From positions 186,001 through 250,000 of the forward strand of contig NZ_CP058348.1 in assembly GCF_013752535.1 (NCBI RefSeq): DNA of 64,000 bases. Reading direction: 5' to 3'. Numbering within the stretch: the first letter of the stretch is position 1; the number at the start of each line of letters is the position of its first letter. The notes beneath the pieces are model-generated. The model searched no databases. It was given only the letters and a program-made list of their open reading frames with translations, and was not told the origin of the DNA. Shown piece after piece: positions 53,298 through 61,233 of this stretch. The DNA is from Bdellovibrio sp. KM01 (lineage in GTDB: Bacteria > Bdellovibrionota > Bdellovibrionia > Bdellovibrionales > Bdellovibrionaceae). Made by a program: the position numbers and the translations under genes.

Positions 53298-53858
53298 ATG
53301 ACTGAAGGACAGCAAGATATCTATATAGAATTCGAAGATTCTACCGACTCATTTGAAACATGGATTAATAAAGACTTTGTTCCTGAAGACCTGAAATCTC
53401 AATTGAGCCAAGCCAACGTCCTTATTATTCCCGAAGAGCAGGTTCGTAATATTTCTGGCCCAGTATTTCCAAAAGGTACAGAATTTCTTTGGCGGCGTTT
53501 TGAGAGGAATGACGTTCAGAACTTGAAAGTCGAAATTTGCATTGGCAACGAATATGAAGAGTATGCGTTCCATGGAGTTGATCTGATCCTAATTGCGGGA
53601 TTTGTTGTGCAAAATATCGTGGCTCCTGTAGTTGCAATGATGGTTTATGATTATATCAAAGGAAGAATGAAGAAGGACGAGGACTCTAATGCCGAAGTCC
53701 GCTTTGAAATGACCGTCGTCCTCCCCGACAAAACTAGCAAGAAAATAAAATACAAGGGACCTGCGAGTAAATTCGACAAACTCATAGACGCCGTGAAACA
53801 GGTAAGTTCGGAGAATCAGAGGGACAGGGTTGAGATTTCAACTTTGGATAAGAAATGA
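53298..53858 (+). CDS. single-span membrane protein
   Basis: The ATG at 53298 has GAGG nine bases upstream and gives 186 residues; TTG 53262 is an alternative. An N-terminal soluble domain is followed by one hydrophobic segment (LILIAGFVVQNIVAPVVAMMVY) and a basic C-terminal domain (RFEMTVVLPDKTSKKIKYKG). No family recognised. Its stop overlaps the SEC-C gene start (ATGA), so the two probably work together. Confidence 0.65.
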   Translation: MTEGQQDIYIEFEDSTDSFETWINKDFVPEDLKSQLSQANVLIIPEEQVRNISGPVFPKGTEFLWRRFERNDVQNLKVEICIGNEYEEYAFHGVDLILIAGFVVQNIVAPVVAMMVYDYIKGRMKKDEDSNAEVRFEMTVVLPDKTSKKIKYKGPASKFDKLIDAVKQVSSENQRDRVEISTLDKK

Positions 53859-54706
53859 GCTTGGAGGCAGTTAAGGCATTATTACGCGACGTCGAGAACA
53901 ACTGGGAAAATCGGAATACAGATAATATTTTCGAATTGTTGAAGGTCGCAAAGCAGGAGGCCGTAAGATGCGGCGACCAGGAAAAAGCCAAATACATTTG
54001 GTGTCTAGAGCAGACTACAAAAACGCAGGATATGTTTATTCATGCGTTTAAAGAGAATAAACAAGGCAAGTTTTATAATGGATGGTGCTCCCTTGAGCGT
54101 GTCGAAGGACTGGCTGCAATGCTGGGTAGACATTTGCCAAGTCCTTTGATGGACGATTTTAAAATACATTTTATAAACACTCATACTCAGAGGTTCCAAT
54201 CTATCTATCCATATGGAATCTTTATCAGTCCTGAGTTCGTTAAACAAAAAATTTACTGTAGTATTTGTGACGCTCGAATTTCCCCAAGGAGCCACTGTGG
54301 CCATGATCCTGGAGAAATATATGATGGTGAAATGTGTGGACGTATTATTAAAAGCGCAGAAGTCGCTGCCCTAGCGATGGTGAAAAACCCCGTTCAAAAG
54401 TATTCAGTTCCATTTATGACAAACCCGAAAACAAAAGAAACAGAAGATCAGTACAACTATGGGGTTGTTAAATATTTAGTTCGAGCTTTAGCCTCTCCAT
54501 TTCACGAATGGGATATAACGAAAGAGACGAGACGACATCCTCATTCGAGATTTAAGGATGTCGGTCGAAATGGCAAGTGCCCCTGCGAGTCTGGAAAGAA
54601 ATATAAGCTCTGTTGCCTCCCTACCGAAGGAGTGCTTCGTCCCCATATCCAATTTCACTTTTCTGTTGAACCTCCTGCGGAGGTTATCAAGCGTGAATAT
54701 ATTTAG
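53855..54706 (+). CDS. SEC-C motif protein with a second Cys/His cluster
   Basis: The 283-residue protein ends with a SEC-C zinc motif (GRNGKCPCESGKKYKLCC, near residue 241). A middle cluster (YCSICDARISPRSHCGH, then GEMCGRII) looks like another metal site. The N-terminal 90 residues are helical. SEC-C domains occur in SecA and in many uncharacterised nuclease or defence proteins. It is coupled to the membrane protein upstream; the pair's function is unknown. Confidence 0.75.
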   Translation: MSLEAVKALLRDVENNWENRNTDNIFELLKVAKQEAVRCGDQEKAKYIWCLEQTTKTQDMFIHAFKENKQGKFYNGWCSLERVEGLAAMLGRHLPSPLMDDFKIHFINTHTQRFQSIYPYGIFISPEFVKQKIYCSICDARISPRSHCGHDPGEIYDGEMCGRIIKSAEVAALAMVKNPVQKYSVPFMTNPKTKETEDQYNYGVVKYLVRALASPFHEWDITKETRRHPHSRFKDVGRNGKCPCESGKKYKLCCLPTEGVLRPHIQFHFSVEPPAEVIKREYI

Positions 54707-54739
54707 CTAAATATAGATGAACACACAGAGCCACTTACT

Positions 54740-55600
54740 TTATTTTTTTACCAAAAGCTCTTTCGTTGCGCTGGATAACTTTGCAATTGCATCTTTGTTT
54801 GCATTTAGAAGATGAACGAAACTTTCTAACGTTTCCCTTACAGCCTTAGCCTTTTGAAGACATTCTTCATCTGTTAACGAGTGAATTCCTTCGCTGAGGA
54901 CCCTATAAAGAATTCCCATAGGATTCGTACCTCCTGGTTTCAAGTGTGAAGGAATCACCTGGCTAATCAGCTCAATTTTATTCTTTGCATAGTGGCTATC
55001 TTTAATTTCTCTAAACCCACTCCTGAAAGCCTCAATATTTTCAGACTCTACATGGAATTCTATTTCGCTTAAAAGCCTCTCAATTTCTAGCTCCACAATT
55101 CTTCGATAGTAGCTAAAGGCCGCAATACCATAAGATTGAGATTCACAAACAAGCCCCTTTTTAAAAAGATCTACATACTCGCCTAAAAATATATTGATTT
55201 CTTGAGAGGGTTTTATGGTTATAGCCGGATACTGTCCTACTTTCTGGACTTTCGCTCCATCACTCGAAAACTTCAGCATGAAGTTCATTTGAAATGAATC
55301 ACATCCTTTACACTCATAATTAATCTTTAGGGAGATGTCTTTGTAAATATCCTGCAAAGAAGTTCCTGCTCTTCCAGCTGATCGTTGCATCCACGAAGCT
55401 TCATCGAAATCAGCAAAGGCAAATGTTTGGTCCGATTTGCAGTTGGGGCAATTCTTGACTACAGATGGCGAATATTTAAACGTATCCGGTCGAGAAAATC
55501 TTGTAAGGGCAAACCATTTATAAAGGGGATAACTTTCCAAAAATTCTTTGTCCAACATTGCACTTCTTCTGTAATCATCTGGTCCTGGAACTTTGATCAT
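54740..55600 (-). CDS. zinc-ribbon protein with a DUF4145/HEPN-like C-terminus
   Basis: The 286-residue protein has two Cys pairs forming a zinc ribbon (NCPNC near residue 50 and ECKGC near residue 96). The C-terminal half is helical (YYRRIVELEIERLLSEIEF, then LSEGIHSLTDEECLQKAKAV), resembling DUF4145/HEPN-type domains frequent in abortive-infection systems. The usual RxxxxH motif is not obvious. It is a single gene on the opposite strand from the other cargo, next to the right end of the element. Confidence 0.6.
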   Translation of the reverse strand: MIKVPGPDDYRRSAMLDKEFLESYPLYKWFALTRFSRPDTFKYSPSVVKNCPNCKSDQTFAFADFDEASWMQRSAGRAGTSLQDIYKDISLKINYECKGCDSFQMNFMLKFSSDGAKVQKVGQYPAITIKPSQEINIFLGEYVDLFKKGLVCESQSYGIAAFSYYRRIVELEIERLLSEIEFHVESENIEAFRSGFREIKDSHYAKNKIELISQVIPSHLKPGGTNPMGILYRVLSEGIHSLTDEECLQKAKAVRETLESFVHLLNANKDAIAKLSSATKELLVKK

Positions 55601-55845
55601 AATTTCACTCCACGGTTAGACTCTTATAAACAAAAATAAAGTTTATCAATCGTAATTCATTCATCATTTGTAGCGTTTTGAAAACCTGTAGCGCGCGAAC
55701 GCTACAAACAGACTGCAAATGCAGTTATTTCGAGTGATTTCGGGTGATATTTAAAAATTGGGACCTGTCGCAACTTCCGACTTAATTATTTGATTTTATT
55801 TATGAACTTCTAAAAACACAAAAACCGCCAAGAAGGCGGTTGATG
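55601..55845. other. gene-free right end of the element
   Basis: No gene seen. It contains TGTAGCG at 55669 and an inverted pair TGTAGCG / CGCTACA at 55687-55706, a palindrome ACTGCA-AA-TGCAGT at 55712-55725, and a terminator near 55823. These are plausible integrase arm sites. Confidence 0.5.
55823..55841 (-). terminator. terminator downstream of the tRNA gene, carried by the element
   Basis: On the minus strand AACCGCC / GGCGGTT (5-base loop) followed by a T-rich run lies just past the tRNA 3' end, inside the element. Confidence 0.8.
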
Positions 55846-55861
55846 ATGGTAGGGGGCGAGG
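55846..55861. repeat. attR: 16-bp repeat at the tRNA 3' end
   Basis: Identical to 41927-41942 and contained, apart from two bases, within the tRNA gene. Confidence 0.9.
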
Positions 55862-55923
55862 GACTTGAACCCCCGATCCCAGTGTTATGAGCACCGTGCT
55901 TTAACCAACTAAGCTAGCCCCCC
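55848..55923 (-). tRNA. tRNA with CAT anticodon (Met or Ile2)
   Basis: The 76-base minus-strand sequence folds as a full cloverleaf: acceptor GGGGGGC / GCCCCCT (one G-U), T8, D arm GCTT...AAGC, anticodon loop CTCATAA, T loop TTCAAGT, discriminator A and an encoded CCA. The CAT anticodon fits elongator tRNA-Met or lysidine-modified tRNA-Ile; the sequence alone does not settle it. Its 3' end is the integration site of the element. Confidence 0.92.
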
Positions 55924-55985
55924 ACTTAAGGAAATTTGAAACTATCAAACTCCTGGGGGATTGGCAAAAGCGCGGCGCATTAGTC

Positions 55986-56333
55986 TTAATGAGTGGGGCG
56001 ATCTTCGTGTTTGGTCGAATCTGCATGCAACGGATGGGGTTCCACATGACCGTGGGCGCCCACTGTGCCGATAATTATTTCCGGGGTGGTCATGCCCACG
56101 TGGCTAAAGTGGGTTTTGCGAAACTCGGCGGCCAAATGAATAGATTCTCGAAGTCCGATTTCGTCACGAAAAACACAAACTCCGACACCTTGGCCGTCAG
56201 GGGTGGTAATCCAATTATAGGAAATGAATCCCTCCATTTGTTCCAAAAGAGGAATGAACATTTCTTGAAGCTTTTCGTTGATCTCTGGAATATATGCGGG
56301 GCTGAAACGATAAGTGCGTACTGAAGCAAACAC
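55986..56333 (-). CDS. dimeric alpha-beta barrel (ABM-like) protein
   Basis: The 115-residue protein has the pattern of antibiotic-biosynthesis-monooxygenase-type barrels: VRTYRFSPAYIPEINEKLQE at the start, then LLEQMEGFISYNWI and a second half-repeat. Catalytic specificity cannot be read. A His-rich C-terminal tail may bind metal. It is a single gene next to the tRNA. Confidence 0.65.
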   Translation of the reverse strand: MFASVRTYRFSPAYIPEINEKLQEMFIPLLEQMEGFISYNWITTPDGQGVGVCVFRDEIGLRESIHLAAEFRKTHFSHVGMTTPEIIIGTVGAHGHVEPHPLHADSTKHEDRPTH

Positions 56334-56390
56334 AAGCCACCTCCAATCTTTAATTCCATTGTAAGCGGAAGCCGTTGTGTAGATTCGCGG

Positions 56391-56552
56391 TCAATGCTTG
56401 CCTAAAAACACATTCTGAAAACTACAAAACGCAAAAAATCTGGGGAGCTGGTGTTTATAGCACTTAAACTCTGAATAAGGTGGGGTATCGAGTTCGGTAC
56501 TTGTTGTCGGTTCAATAACTGCCAGTGCTACAGAGCTCATCAATGAAGTCAT
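56391..56552 (-). CDS. small secreted protein
   Basis: A frame of 53 residues from the ATG at 56552 (AAGG eight bases upstream; an ATG at 56558 is also possible). It starts with a signal-peptide-like MTSLMSSVALA, then VIEPTTSTELDTPPY and a C-terminal part with two cysteines (FKCYKH and FCSFQ). The gene fills most of an otherwise empty 305-base gap between divergent genes; I saw nothing else in the rest of the gap. Confidence 0.45.
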   Translation of the reverse strand: MTSLMSSVALAVIEPTTSTELDTPPYSEFKCYKHQLPRFFAFCSFQNVFLGKH

Positions 56553-56638
56553 AATCATAGCCTTAGATATTTCATATCCAACCTCGACCGATTCATAAAT
56601 GCCGTTGACCTGAGCGGTCCAGTTTATAAACTAGAGGA

Positions 56639-57142
56639 ATGAAAAAACATCTAGTGACGGCTTTATTTGCAGTAGTTTCTGGTTTCATGCTTCAAGCGTG
56701 CTCACCCGCGGGTTCTTTGATTTCTCACCAAAGAGATGCAGATTTTTATAACCAATTCGTAAATTCTTCAGCTGATTGGCAACAGGTTGAAAACAAGATT
56801 GATGAACTTAAAGTGATGCAAACGGGTTCCGAGTATCCGATGCGCTACGTATTCTTTGATAACGGCAAATTTTATTATCAGGTTGATAAGTTGGGAACGG
56901 GCGAAGGTGTTTGGTCCACTCAAAAGGGCGCTTTGATTGCAACAGCTCAGCGCACGATCTTTGCGATGGAGCTTGCGATTTCAGCAGCCAGCGACAAAGG
57001 TAACGAGACATTGGTGCGTTTTTATGATCGTCACGGATTAAATTCGATCAACATTAAATTGCGCGATCCACAAGTAATCAAAGCTCAGGGCAAAGTGCCG
57101 ACCGAGCTCAGAAAATTCACTCGTTCAGAAAAGAACATCTAA
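56639..57142 (+). CDS. lipoprotein of unknown function
   Basis: The 167-residue product has a lipoprotein signal peptide (MKKHLVTALFAVVSGFMLQAC). The mature domain mixes helices and strands (YVFFDNGKFYYQVDKLG, ETLVRFYDRHGL) without a family I recognise. AGAGGA lies just before the ATG. A terminator follows. Confidence 0.8.
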   Translation: MKKHLVTALFAVVSGFMLQACSPAGSLISHQRDADFYNQFVNSSADWQQVENKIDELKVMQTGSEYPMRYVFFDNGKFYYQVDKLGTGEGVWSTQKGALIATAQRTIFAMELAISAASDKGNETLVRFYDRHGLNSINIKLRDPQVIKAQGKVPTELRKFTRSEKNI

Positions 57143-57150
57143 AAGAGAAA

Positions 57151-57178
57151 AAGGGAGCCGAGAGCTCCCTTTTTTTAT
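57151..57178 (+). terminator. rho-independent terminator
   Basis: AAGGGAGC / GCTCCCTT stem with a 5-base loop and a seven-T tail after the lipoprotein gene. Confidence 0.88.
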
Positions 57179-57200
57179 TCCCAAATTGAAATTTAGAAAA

Positions 57201-57617
57201 CTATTTACAGCTGTAGCTGACGCTTTTTTGCAGATCGTATCCGCTCAGGAAACCTTTGCGAACAGAGTGATCCAGGATCAGCAGGCTTGCGTTTGGCCAA
57301 AATGTAGAAGTGACTTTGCTGTCACCAGTTACAGTGCTGTATTTAGCGTGAAGACCAACGATTTGAACTGTCTTAGTTGTCGCTGAGTTGATTACCACAG
57401 AGTCTTCAATAGTTTGGTAAAGATATTGGTTATCGGAAACTTTTGCGACCACGAAGCAAACTGGTTTTGCGTCAGCTTGCTCGGGTGTGCACTCGAAAGT
57501 GCTTACAGCGTCAGAATTATTTGGAAGAGTCGTTGTTGCTACATCTGCACAAGTTGCAGCATTTGCACTTGCGATAACTAGAACCAAAAGAACAAAGAAA
57601 ATACCTACGGGTTTCAT
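57201..57617 (-). CDS. small secreted cysteine-containing protein
   Basis: The 138-residue protein has a signal peptide (MKPVGIFFVLLVLVIASANA) and four mature cysteines that could form two disulfides. The middle is beta-rich (PVCFVVAKVSDNQYLYQTIE). The family is not recognised. It lies five bases downstream of 57623-57931 on the same strand and is probably co-transcribed with it. Confidence 0.75.
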   Translation of the reverse strand: MKPVGIFFVLLVLVIASANAATCADVATTTLPNNSDAVSTFECTPEQADAKPVCFVVAKVSDNQYLYQTIEDSVVINSATTKTVQIVGLHAKYSTVTGDSKVTSTFWPNASLLILDHSVRKGFLSGYDLQKSVSYSCK

Positions 57618-57622
57618 AAATC

Positions 57623-57931
57623 CTACTTAAGAGTTTCGCACTCTGTTTTAACGATATCGTACCAATTGTCTGAATTTTTCTTGAACACAGTGATGCATTT
57701 GAAAGTGGGCGCCACACCTTTAACTTTGTAGTTACCACGAGCCATCGTGATGATCGCCAGATCGTAACCTGCAACTTGTGTGAATTTTTGATCCATGGAA
57801 AGGATGCTTTCATCAATACCAAGTGTTTCAAGAACACTTTCAGTCGTCATGAATGAGATCTCTTTCATTGCTCCTGCAGAAGCGAAAGATGAGCTTAGGA
57901 TAAGCGCAGCTGCGATGAAAAATGCCTTCAT
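57623..57931 (-). CDS. small secreted protein
   Basis: The ATG at 57931 (GGGAGG five bases upstream) starts a signal peptide (MKAFFIAAALILSSSFASA); the mature part is about 83 residues with two cysteines, in FKCITVF and KTECETLK. The family is not recognised. It is the first gene of a likely two-gene operon of secreted proteins. Confidence 0.75.
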   Translation of the reverse strand: MKAFFIAAALILSSSFASAGAMKEISFMTTESVLETLGIDESILSMDQKFTQVAGYDLAIITMARGNYKVKGVAPTFKCITVFKKNSDNWYDIVKTECETLK

Positions 57932-58022
57932 TAATACCTCCCAAAATGTGTGAGGGGTATTTACTGAATTTGCGGTCATTTGGGGAGTCTAGAGTGGCGA
58001 ACCTGTCAATTTTACGTGGGAA

Positions 58023-58406
58023 TTAGAGATCTGTTACGCACACAAAACGATCGTAAGGAGGATGCTCTGCTGGAACACTCGTCACTGGATCCACCAAAAT
58101 CAGGTTAAAATGGCGCCCCTCTTGGGATAGGAAGGCCTTATATTCGTTAAAAGGAGAATCGACGGCAAATTTGCCCTTATTAGCAGAGGAAATCTCCCTC
58201 CAGCCATAGTCCATGGAATCGCTGTATCCAGAGCTGGTCGTCAGACGGCTGCGAGAGGCCGATTTATCATGAAGCTCCACGGAATACCGAAAAAAGAAGC
58301 CTTGCTCATATGCACGCCCATGGCAGCGAAAGCTCATCTCTGTCGCCAGAGATGGTAGGGCTGATAAAGAAACGACCGCTGCAAGCAATGTTGAAATGTA
58401 CTTCAT
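58023..58406 (-). CDS. small secreted protein
   Basis: The 127-residue protein has a signal peptide (MKYISTLLAAVVSLSALPSLA), a beta-rich mature region (SFRCHGRAYEQGFFFRYSVE) and two cysteines near its ends that may pair. The family is not recognised. It is one of a run of three minus-strand secreted proteins. Confidence 0.75.
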   Translation of the reverse strand: MKYISTLLAAVVSLSALPSLATEMSFRCHGRAYEQGFFFRYSVELHDKSASRSRLTTSSGYSDSMDYGWREISSANKGKFAVDSPFNEYKAFLSQEGRHFNLILVDPVTSVPAEHPPYDRFVCVTDL

Positions 58407-58433
58407 TACTTAAGCTTGGAGCGGTCTTAATGG

Positions 58434-59477
58434 CTAGGCAAGAGATTTCATATCGATCACAAAGCGATATTTAACATCGCTTTTAATCATGCGTTCATAG
58501 GCGACGTTGATTTGTTCAATTGGAATCATCTCAATGTCGGAAACGATGTTGTGCTTGGCACAGAAATCCAACATCTCTTGAGTTTCCTGGATCCCACCAA
58601 TCAAAGAACCACCCAATTTTCTGCGACCCATGATCAATGCACCTGCAGCCAATGTCGGGGGAGTATCTGGTAATCCCACCAGCACCATATTGCCGTCACG
58701 ACGAAGCAAGCTTAAGTAAAGATTGTAATCGTGGGGAGCCGACACTGTATCTAAGATGAAATCAAAAGTTCCCATGTGGGCACGCATTTGCGCCATGTCT
58801 TTAGAGATAATCACTTCGTGTGCACCCAGGCGTTTAGCATCTTCCACTTTCGAAGCTGAAGTGGTGAATACAGTAACATTTGCTCCCATCGCATTGGCGA
58901 ATTTCACACCCATGTGACCCAAACCACCTAAACCCACGATACCAACCTTTTGGCCTTTTGAGACTTTCCAGTGGCGAAGGGGAGAATAAGTAGTGATGCC
59001 TGCGCACAGTAACGGAGCTGTTGCCGCCAAACTTAAATTTTTGGGAATGCTTAAACAAAATTCCTCGCGGGTGACGATGGAGTTCGAATAACCACCAAAT
59101 GTGGGGGAACCGTCCTTTTCTTTACTGTTATATGTTCCAACAAAACCTCTTTCGCAGAACTGCTCCAAGCCTTCTTTGCAAGAAGCACAGTCTAAACATG
59201 AATCGACCATGCAGCCGACGCCGGCCAAATCACCGACTTTGAATTTTTTGACTTTTGAACCGACGGCAATAACGTTGCCGACTATTTCGTGACCTGGAAC
59301 CATGGGGAAGCTTCCGCGACCCCATTCATCGCGCACCTGGTGAACATCAGAGTGGCAAACGCCGCAATAATGAATTTCAATGTGAACATCATTATCGCGA
59401 AGTTCGCGGCGCTCAAAACTGAACGGAGCCAGAGGTGCTTTTGCAGACGGGGCTGCATACGCTTTTGCTTTAATCAT
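58434..59477 (-). CDS. zinc-dependent alcohol dehydrogenase (YahK/CAD-like)
   Basis: A 347-residue medium-chain dehydrogenase. Catalytic zinc ligands lie in CGVCHSD and VPGHE; the structural zinc site is the four-cysteine lobe DSCLDCASCKEGLEQFC. The NADP-type Rossmann motif is VGLGGLGHMGVK. It reduces aldehydes to alcohols in the cytoplasm, as YahK or cinnamyl-alcohol dehydrogenase relatives do; the substrate is unknown. It is divergent from the parvulin gene. Confidence 0.93.
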   Translation of the reverse strand: MIKAKAYAAPSAKAPLAPFSFERRELRDNDVHIEIHYCGVCHSDVHQVRDEWGRGSFPMVPGHEIVGNVIAVGSKVKKFKVGDLAGVGCMVDSCLDCASCKEGLEQFCERGFVGTYNSKEKDGSPTFGGYSNSIVTREEFCLSIPKNLSLAATAPLLCAGITTYSPLRHWKVSKGQKVGIVGLGGLGHMGVKFANAMGANVTVFTTSASKVEDAKRLGAHEVIISKDMAQMRAHMGTFDFILDTVSAPHDYNLYLSLLRRDGNMVLVGLPDTPPTLAAGALIMGRRKLGGSLIGGIQETQEMLDFCAKHNIVSDIEMIPIEQINVAYERMIKSDVKYRFVIDMKSLA

Positions 59478-59571
59478 GAAGATTCTCCTGATTGTGAGTT
59501 ACCGAAAATGATAGCGAACTCATGGAAAATGAACAGTGAAATTTCTGAAAGCCTGTGGCATACTACGGAGT

Positions 59572-59844
59572 ATGAAAATTCAGGTGAGTCATATTCTTGT
59601 TCAGCATTCTTATGAAGCCGAAGATATTTTGCGTGCACTGAAAGATGGCAAAGACTTTGCCGAACTTGCACGCAAGTTTTCGAAATGCTCATCTGCAGCA
59701 GATGGTGGCAATTTAGGAGTATTCTCAGAAGGAAAACTGGACCCCGATTTCGAGGAAACTGCGTTTTCTTTGAAAGTAGGACAAACCACGACTAAACCAA
59801 TTCGTACGCGCTTTGGTTATCACATCATACGCAGAACTGCATAG
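59572..59844 (+). CDS. ppiC: single-domain parvulin peptidyl-prolyl isomerase (PpiC-like)
   Basis: From the ATG at 59572 the product is about 90 residues, the length of E. coli PpiC. It is one parvulin domain: VSHILVQHSYEAEDI, FAELARKFSKCSSAADGGNL and FGYHIIRRT. No signal peptide, so it acts in the cytoplasm on proline bonds. GGAG lies very close to the ATG. Confidence 0.9.
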   Translation: MKIQVSHILVQHSYEAEDILRALKDGKDFAELARKFSKCSSAADGGNLGVFSEGKLDPDFEETAFSLKVGQTTTKPIRTRFGYHIIRRTA

Positions 59845-59955
59845 TTCGCAGACAGTTTTCGACAAATGACTGGTAAGCGCATTTACGAGTAATAAAAAAT
59901 TAAATTTTAAATGTGAGCGCTCCGATGGGGAAATACAACCACGGAGGATTTTGCA

Positions 59956-61233
59956 ATGTATGTACCTCGCTCACTTTATCCCATCGGGATTTTCGCTTTG
60001 GCCCTGGCATTGAATGCCTGCGGACCAGGTAACAGCAACCTTGCATCAGTTGATGAGACTGGTGACGAAACAGCATCGATTGTCGATCCCGGCACTGGCG
60101 GCACAGATAATTCAGAATCGACAAATACAGGCTCGGGTGGTTCGACAGTTCAACCCGTAACTTCACAAAAGCTTTTGTTGAATCAAGCGATGAGTGTTCG
60201 TTATGAAAGTAACAGCATTCTTGAAAATAAAGCGGAACTACCTGCAGGTACACAGATCGAAGTTCCGCAAGACTATCAAATGAAGAATTTGGACTATCGT
60301 GATTCCAACGGCAAGATTGTAAGATCCAGCACGGGATTCATTTATCCAATTAAAATCGTTTCTGTTCCCACTGCTTCTGCTTCGCAGTTTCCACAAAGTA
60401 AAATCGATACTTTGAATAAAACTTCGGGCGGACTTTTCATCTTTGCTTCGATCGTGGGAAATCTGCAGGGTGTTGAAGGTAATTTCGCAGTCGTCACGCC
60501 AGCTGCAGCTGGCGCTGGATTTCTGACCAATTATAATACTTCGGGAAAACCAAAGTTCAGCTATACGACATCTTCGACAAAACGTTTTCCGAAAATAAAC
60601 AAGGGTGTGGACCCGGCCTCACTAAGTGCTGCTGATCGCGCGAAATGGTCCGCGATTTATAGCGAACTTAAAAAAGCAGTGAATCGCACGGTTGAAACAC
60701 CGAAGTCTTATTTGATGATTGAATCCGCCACAGCGAAACAAGCATCTTTGGATTATGAAAGCACGGGCAAGGTCGCCTTAAATGGTGCCTGGTCCATCGC
60801 GGTTCAACAAACGGCGGTTCGCCACGGATTTTCGAACGTGCCTTGTGCTGAATTTCAATCGGAACTTGTTCGTGAGGCCTATCAACGAGCGGGTTATCGC
60901 GTGAGTGATGATTTTAATACGAGCAAAGGTAATAAACTGATCTGGTCAAGTACAGCGGCTGTTGTGAACTTTTCGATGGCTCTTTACAAAGCCGGTTGGA
61001 TTGCTTGGGATGGAACGAAGTACAAGCCAATGACGGGTGCCATCTTGATGAACGGATCAGGTATTTCTCCGGGGCACACTTATATCTCTGGCAGTGATGA
61101 TGGTATGATCATCGTCGATAATGGTGCACCCCAGGGCCGTGATTTAAGAAAAACATCCCAGTCGATCATCGAAATGATGTTTCAAACGGGCGTGTTCTTT
61201 TTGCCTCCAGGAATCAACCCGCCAACTTGGTAG
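59956..61233 (+). CDS. lipoprotein with NlpC/P60-like cysteine-hydrolase domain
   Basis: The 425-residue lipoprotein (lipobox LALNAC) has a Ser/Thr/Gly-rich linker, an SH3-like or beta region (about 75-200), and a C-terminal part suggestive of NlpC/P60: a Cys near residue 296 in PCAEFQSELVREAYQRAGY and a His near 374 in GHTYISG. Such enzymes cut peptide stems of peptidoglycan. The assignment is from pattern only. GGAGGA precedes the ATG. It overlaps the convergent exporter gene by 20 bases. Confidence 0.7.
   Translation: MYVPRSLYPIGIFALALALNACGPGNSNLASVDETGDETASIVDPGTGGTDNSESTNTGSGGSTVQPVTSQKLLLNQAMSVRYESNSILENKAELPAGTQIEVPQDYQMKNLDYRDSNGKIVRSSTGFIYPIKIVSVPTASASQFPQSKIDTLNKTSGGLFIFASIVGNLQGVEGNFAVVTPAAAGAGFLTNYNTSGKPKFSYTTSSTKRFPKINKGVDPASLSAADRAKWSAIYSELKKAVNRTVETPKSYLMIESATAKQASLDYESTGKVALNGAWSIAVQQTAVRHGFSNVPCAEFQSELVREAYQRAGYRVSDDFNTSKGNKLIWSSTAAVVNFSMALYKAGWIAWDGTKYKPMTGAILMNGSGISPGHTYISGSDDGMIIVDNGAPQGRDLRKTSQSIIEMMFQTGVFFLPPGINPPTW

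Larger units (their letters stand above)
41927..55861. mobile_element. 13.9-kb tRNA-integrated element, satellite-like
   Basis: A 16-bp direct repeat (ATGGTAGGGGGCGAGG) at 41927-41942 and 55846-55861 bounds the block. The right copy is the 3' end of an intact tRNA(CAT) gene, so integration preserved the tRNA. Inside are a tyrosine integrase, excisionase-like protein, primase-helicase, RHH proteins, serine recombinase, a small-terminase-like protein and cargo cassettes. No capsid, tail, relaxase or conjugation genes are present. The layout (int-xis leftward, primase, cargo) fits a phage satellite or non-conjugative integrative element. Confidence 0.88.

Noticed and set aside
41927-55861. Complete prophage or conjugative element
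   Set aside because: No capsid, portal, tail, large terminase, relaxase or type IV secretion genes are seen.
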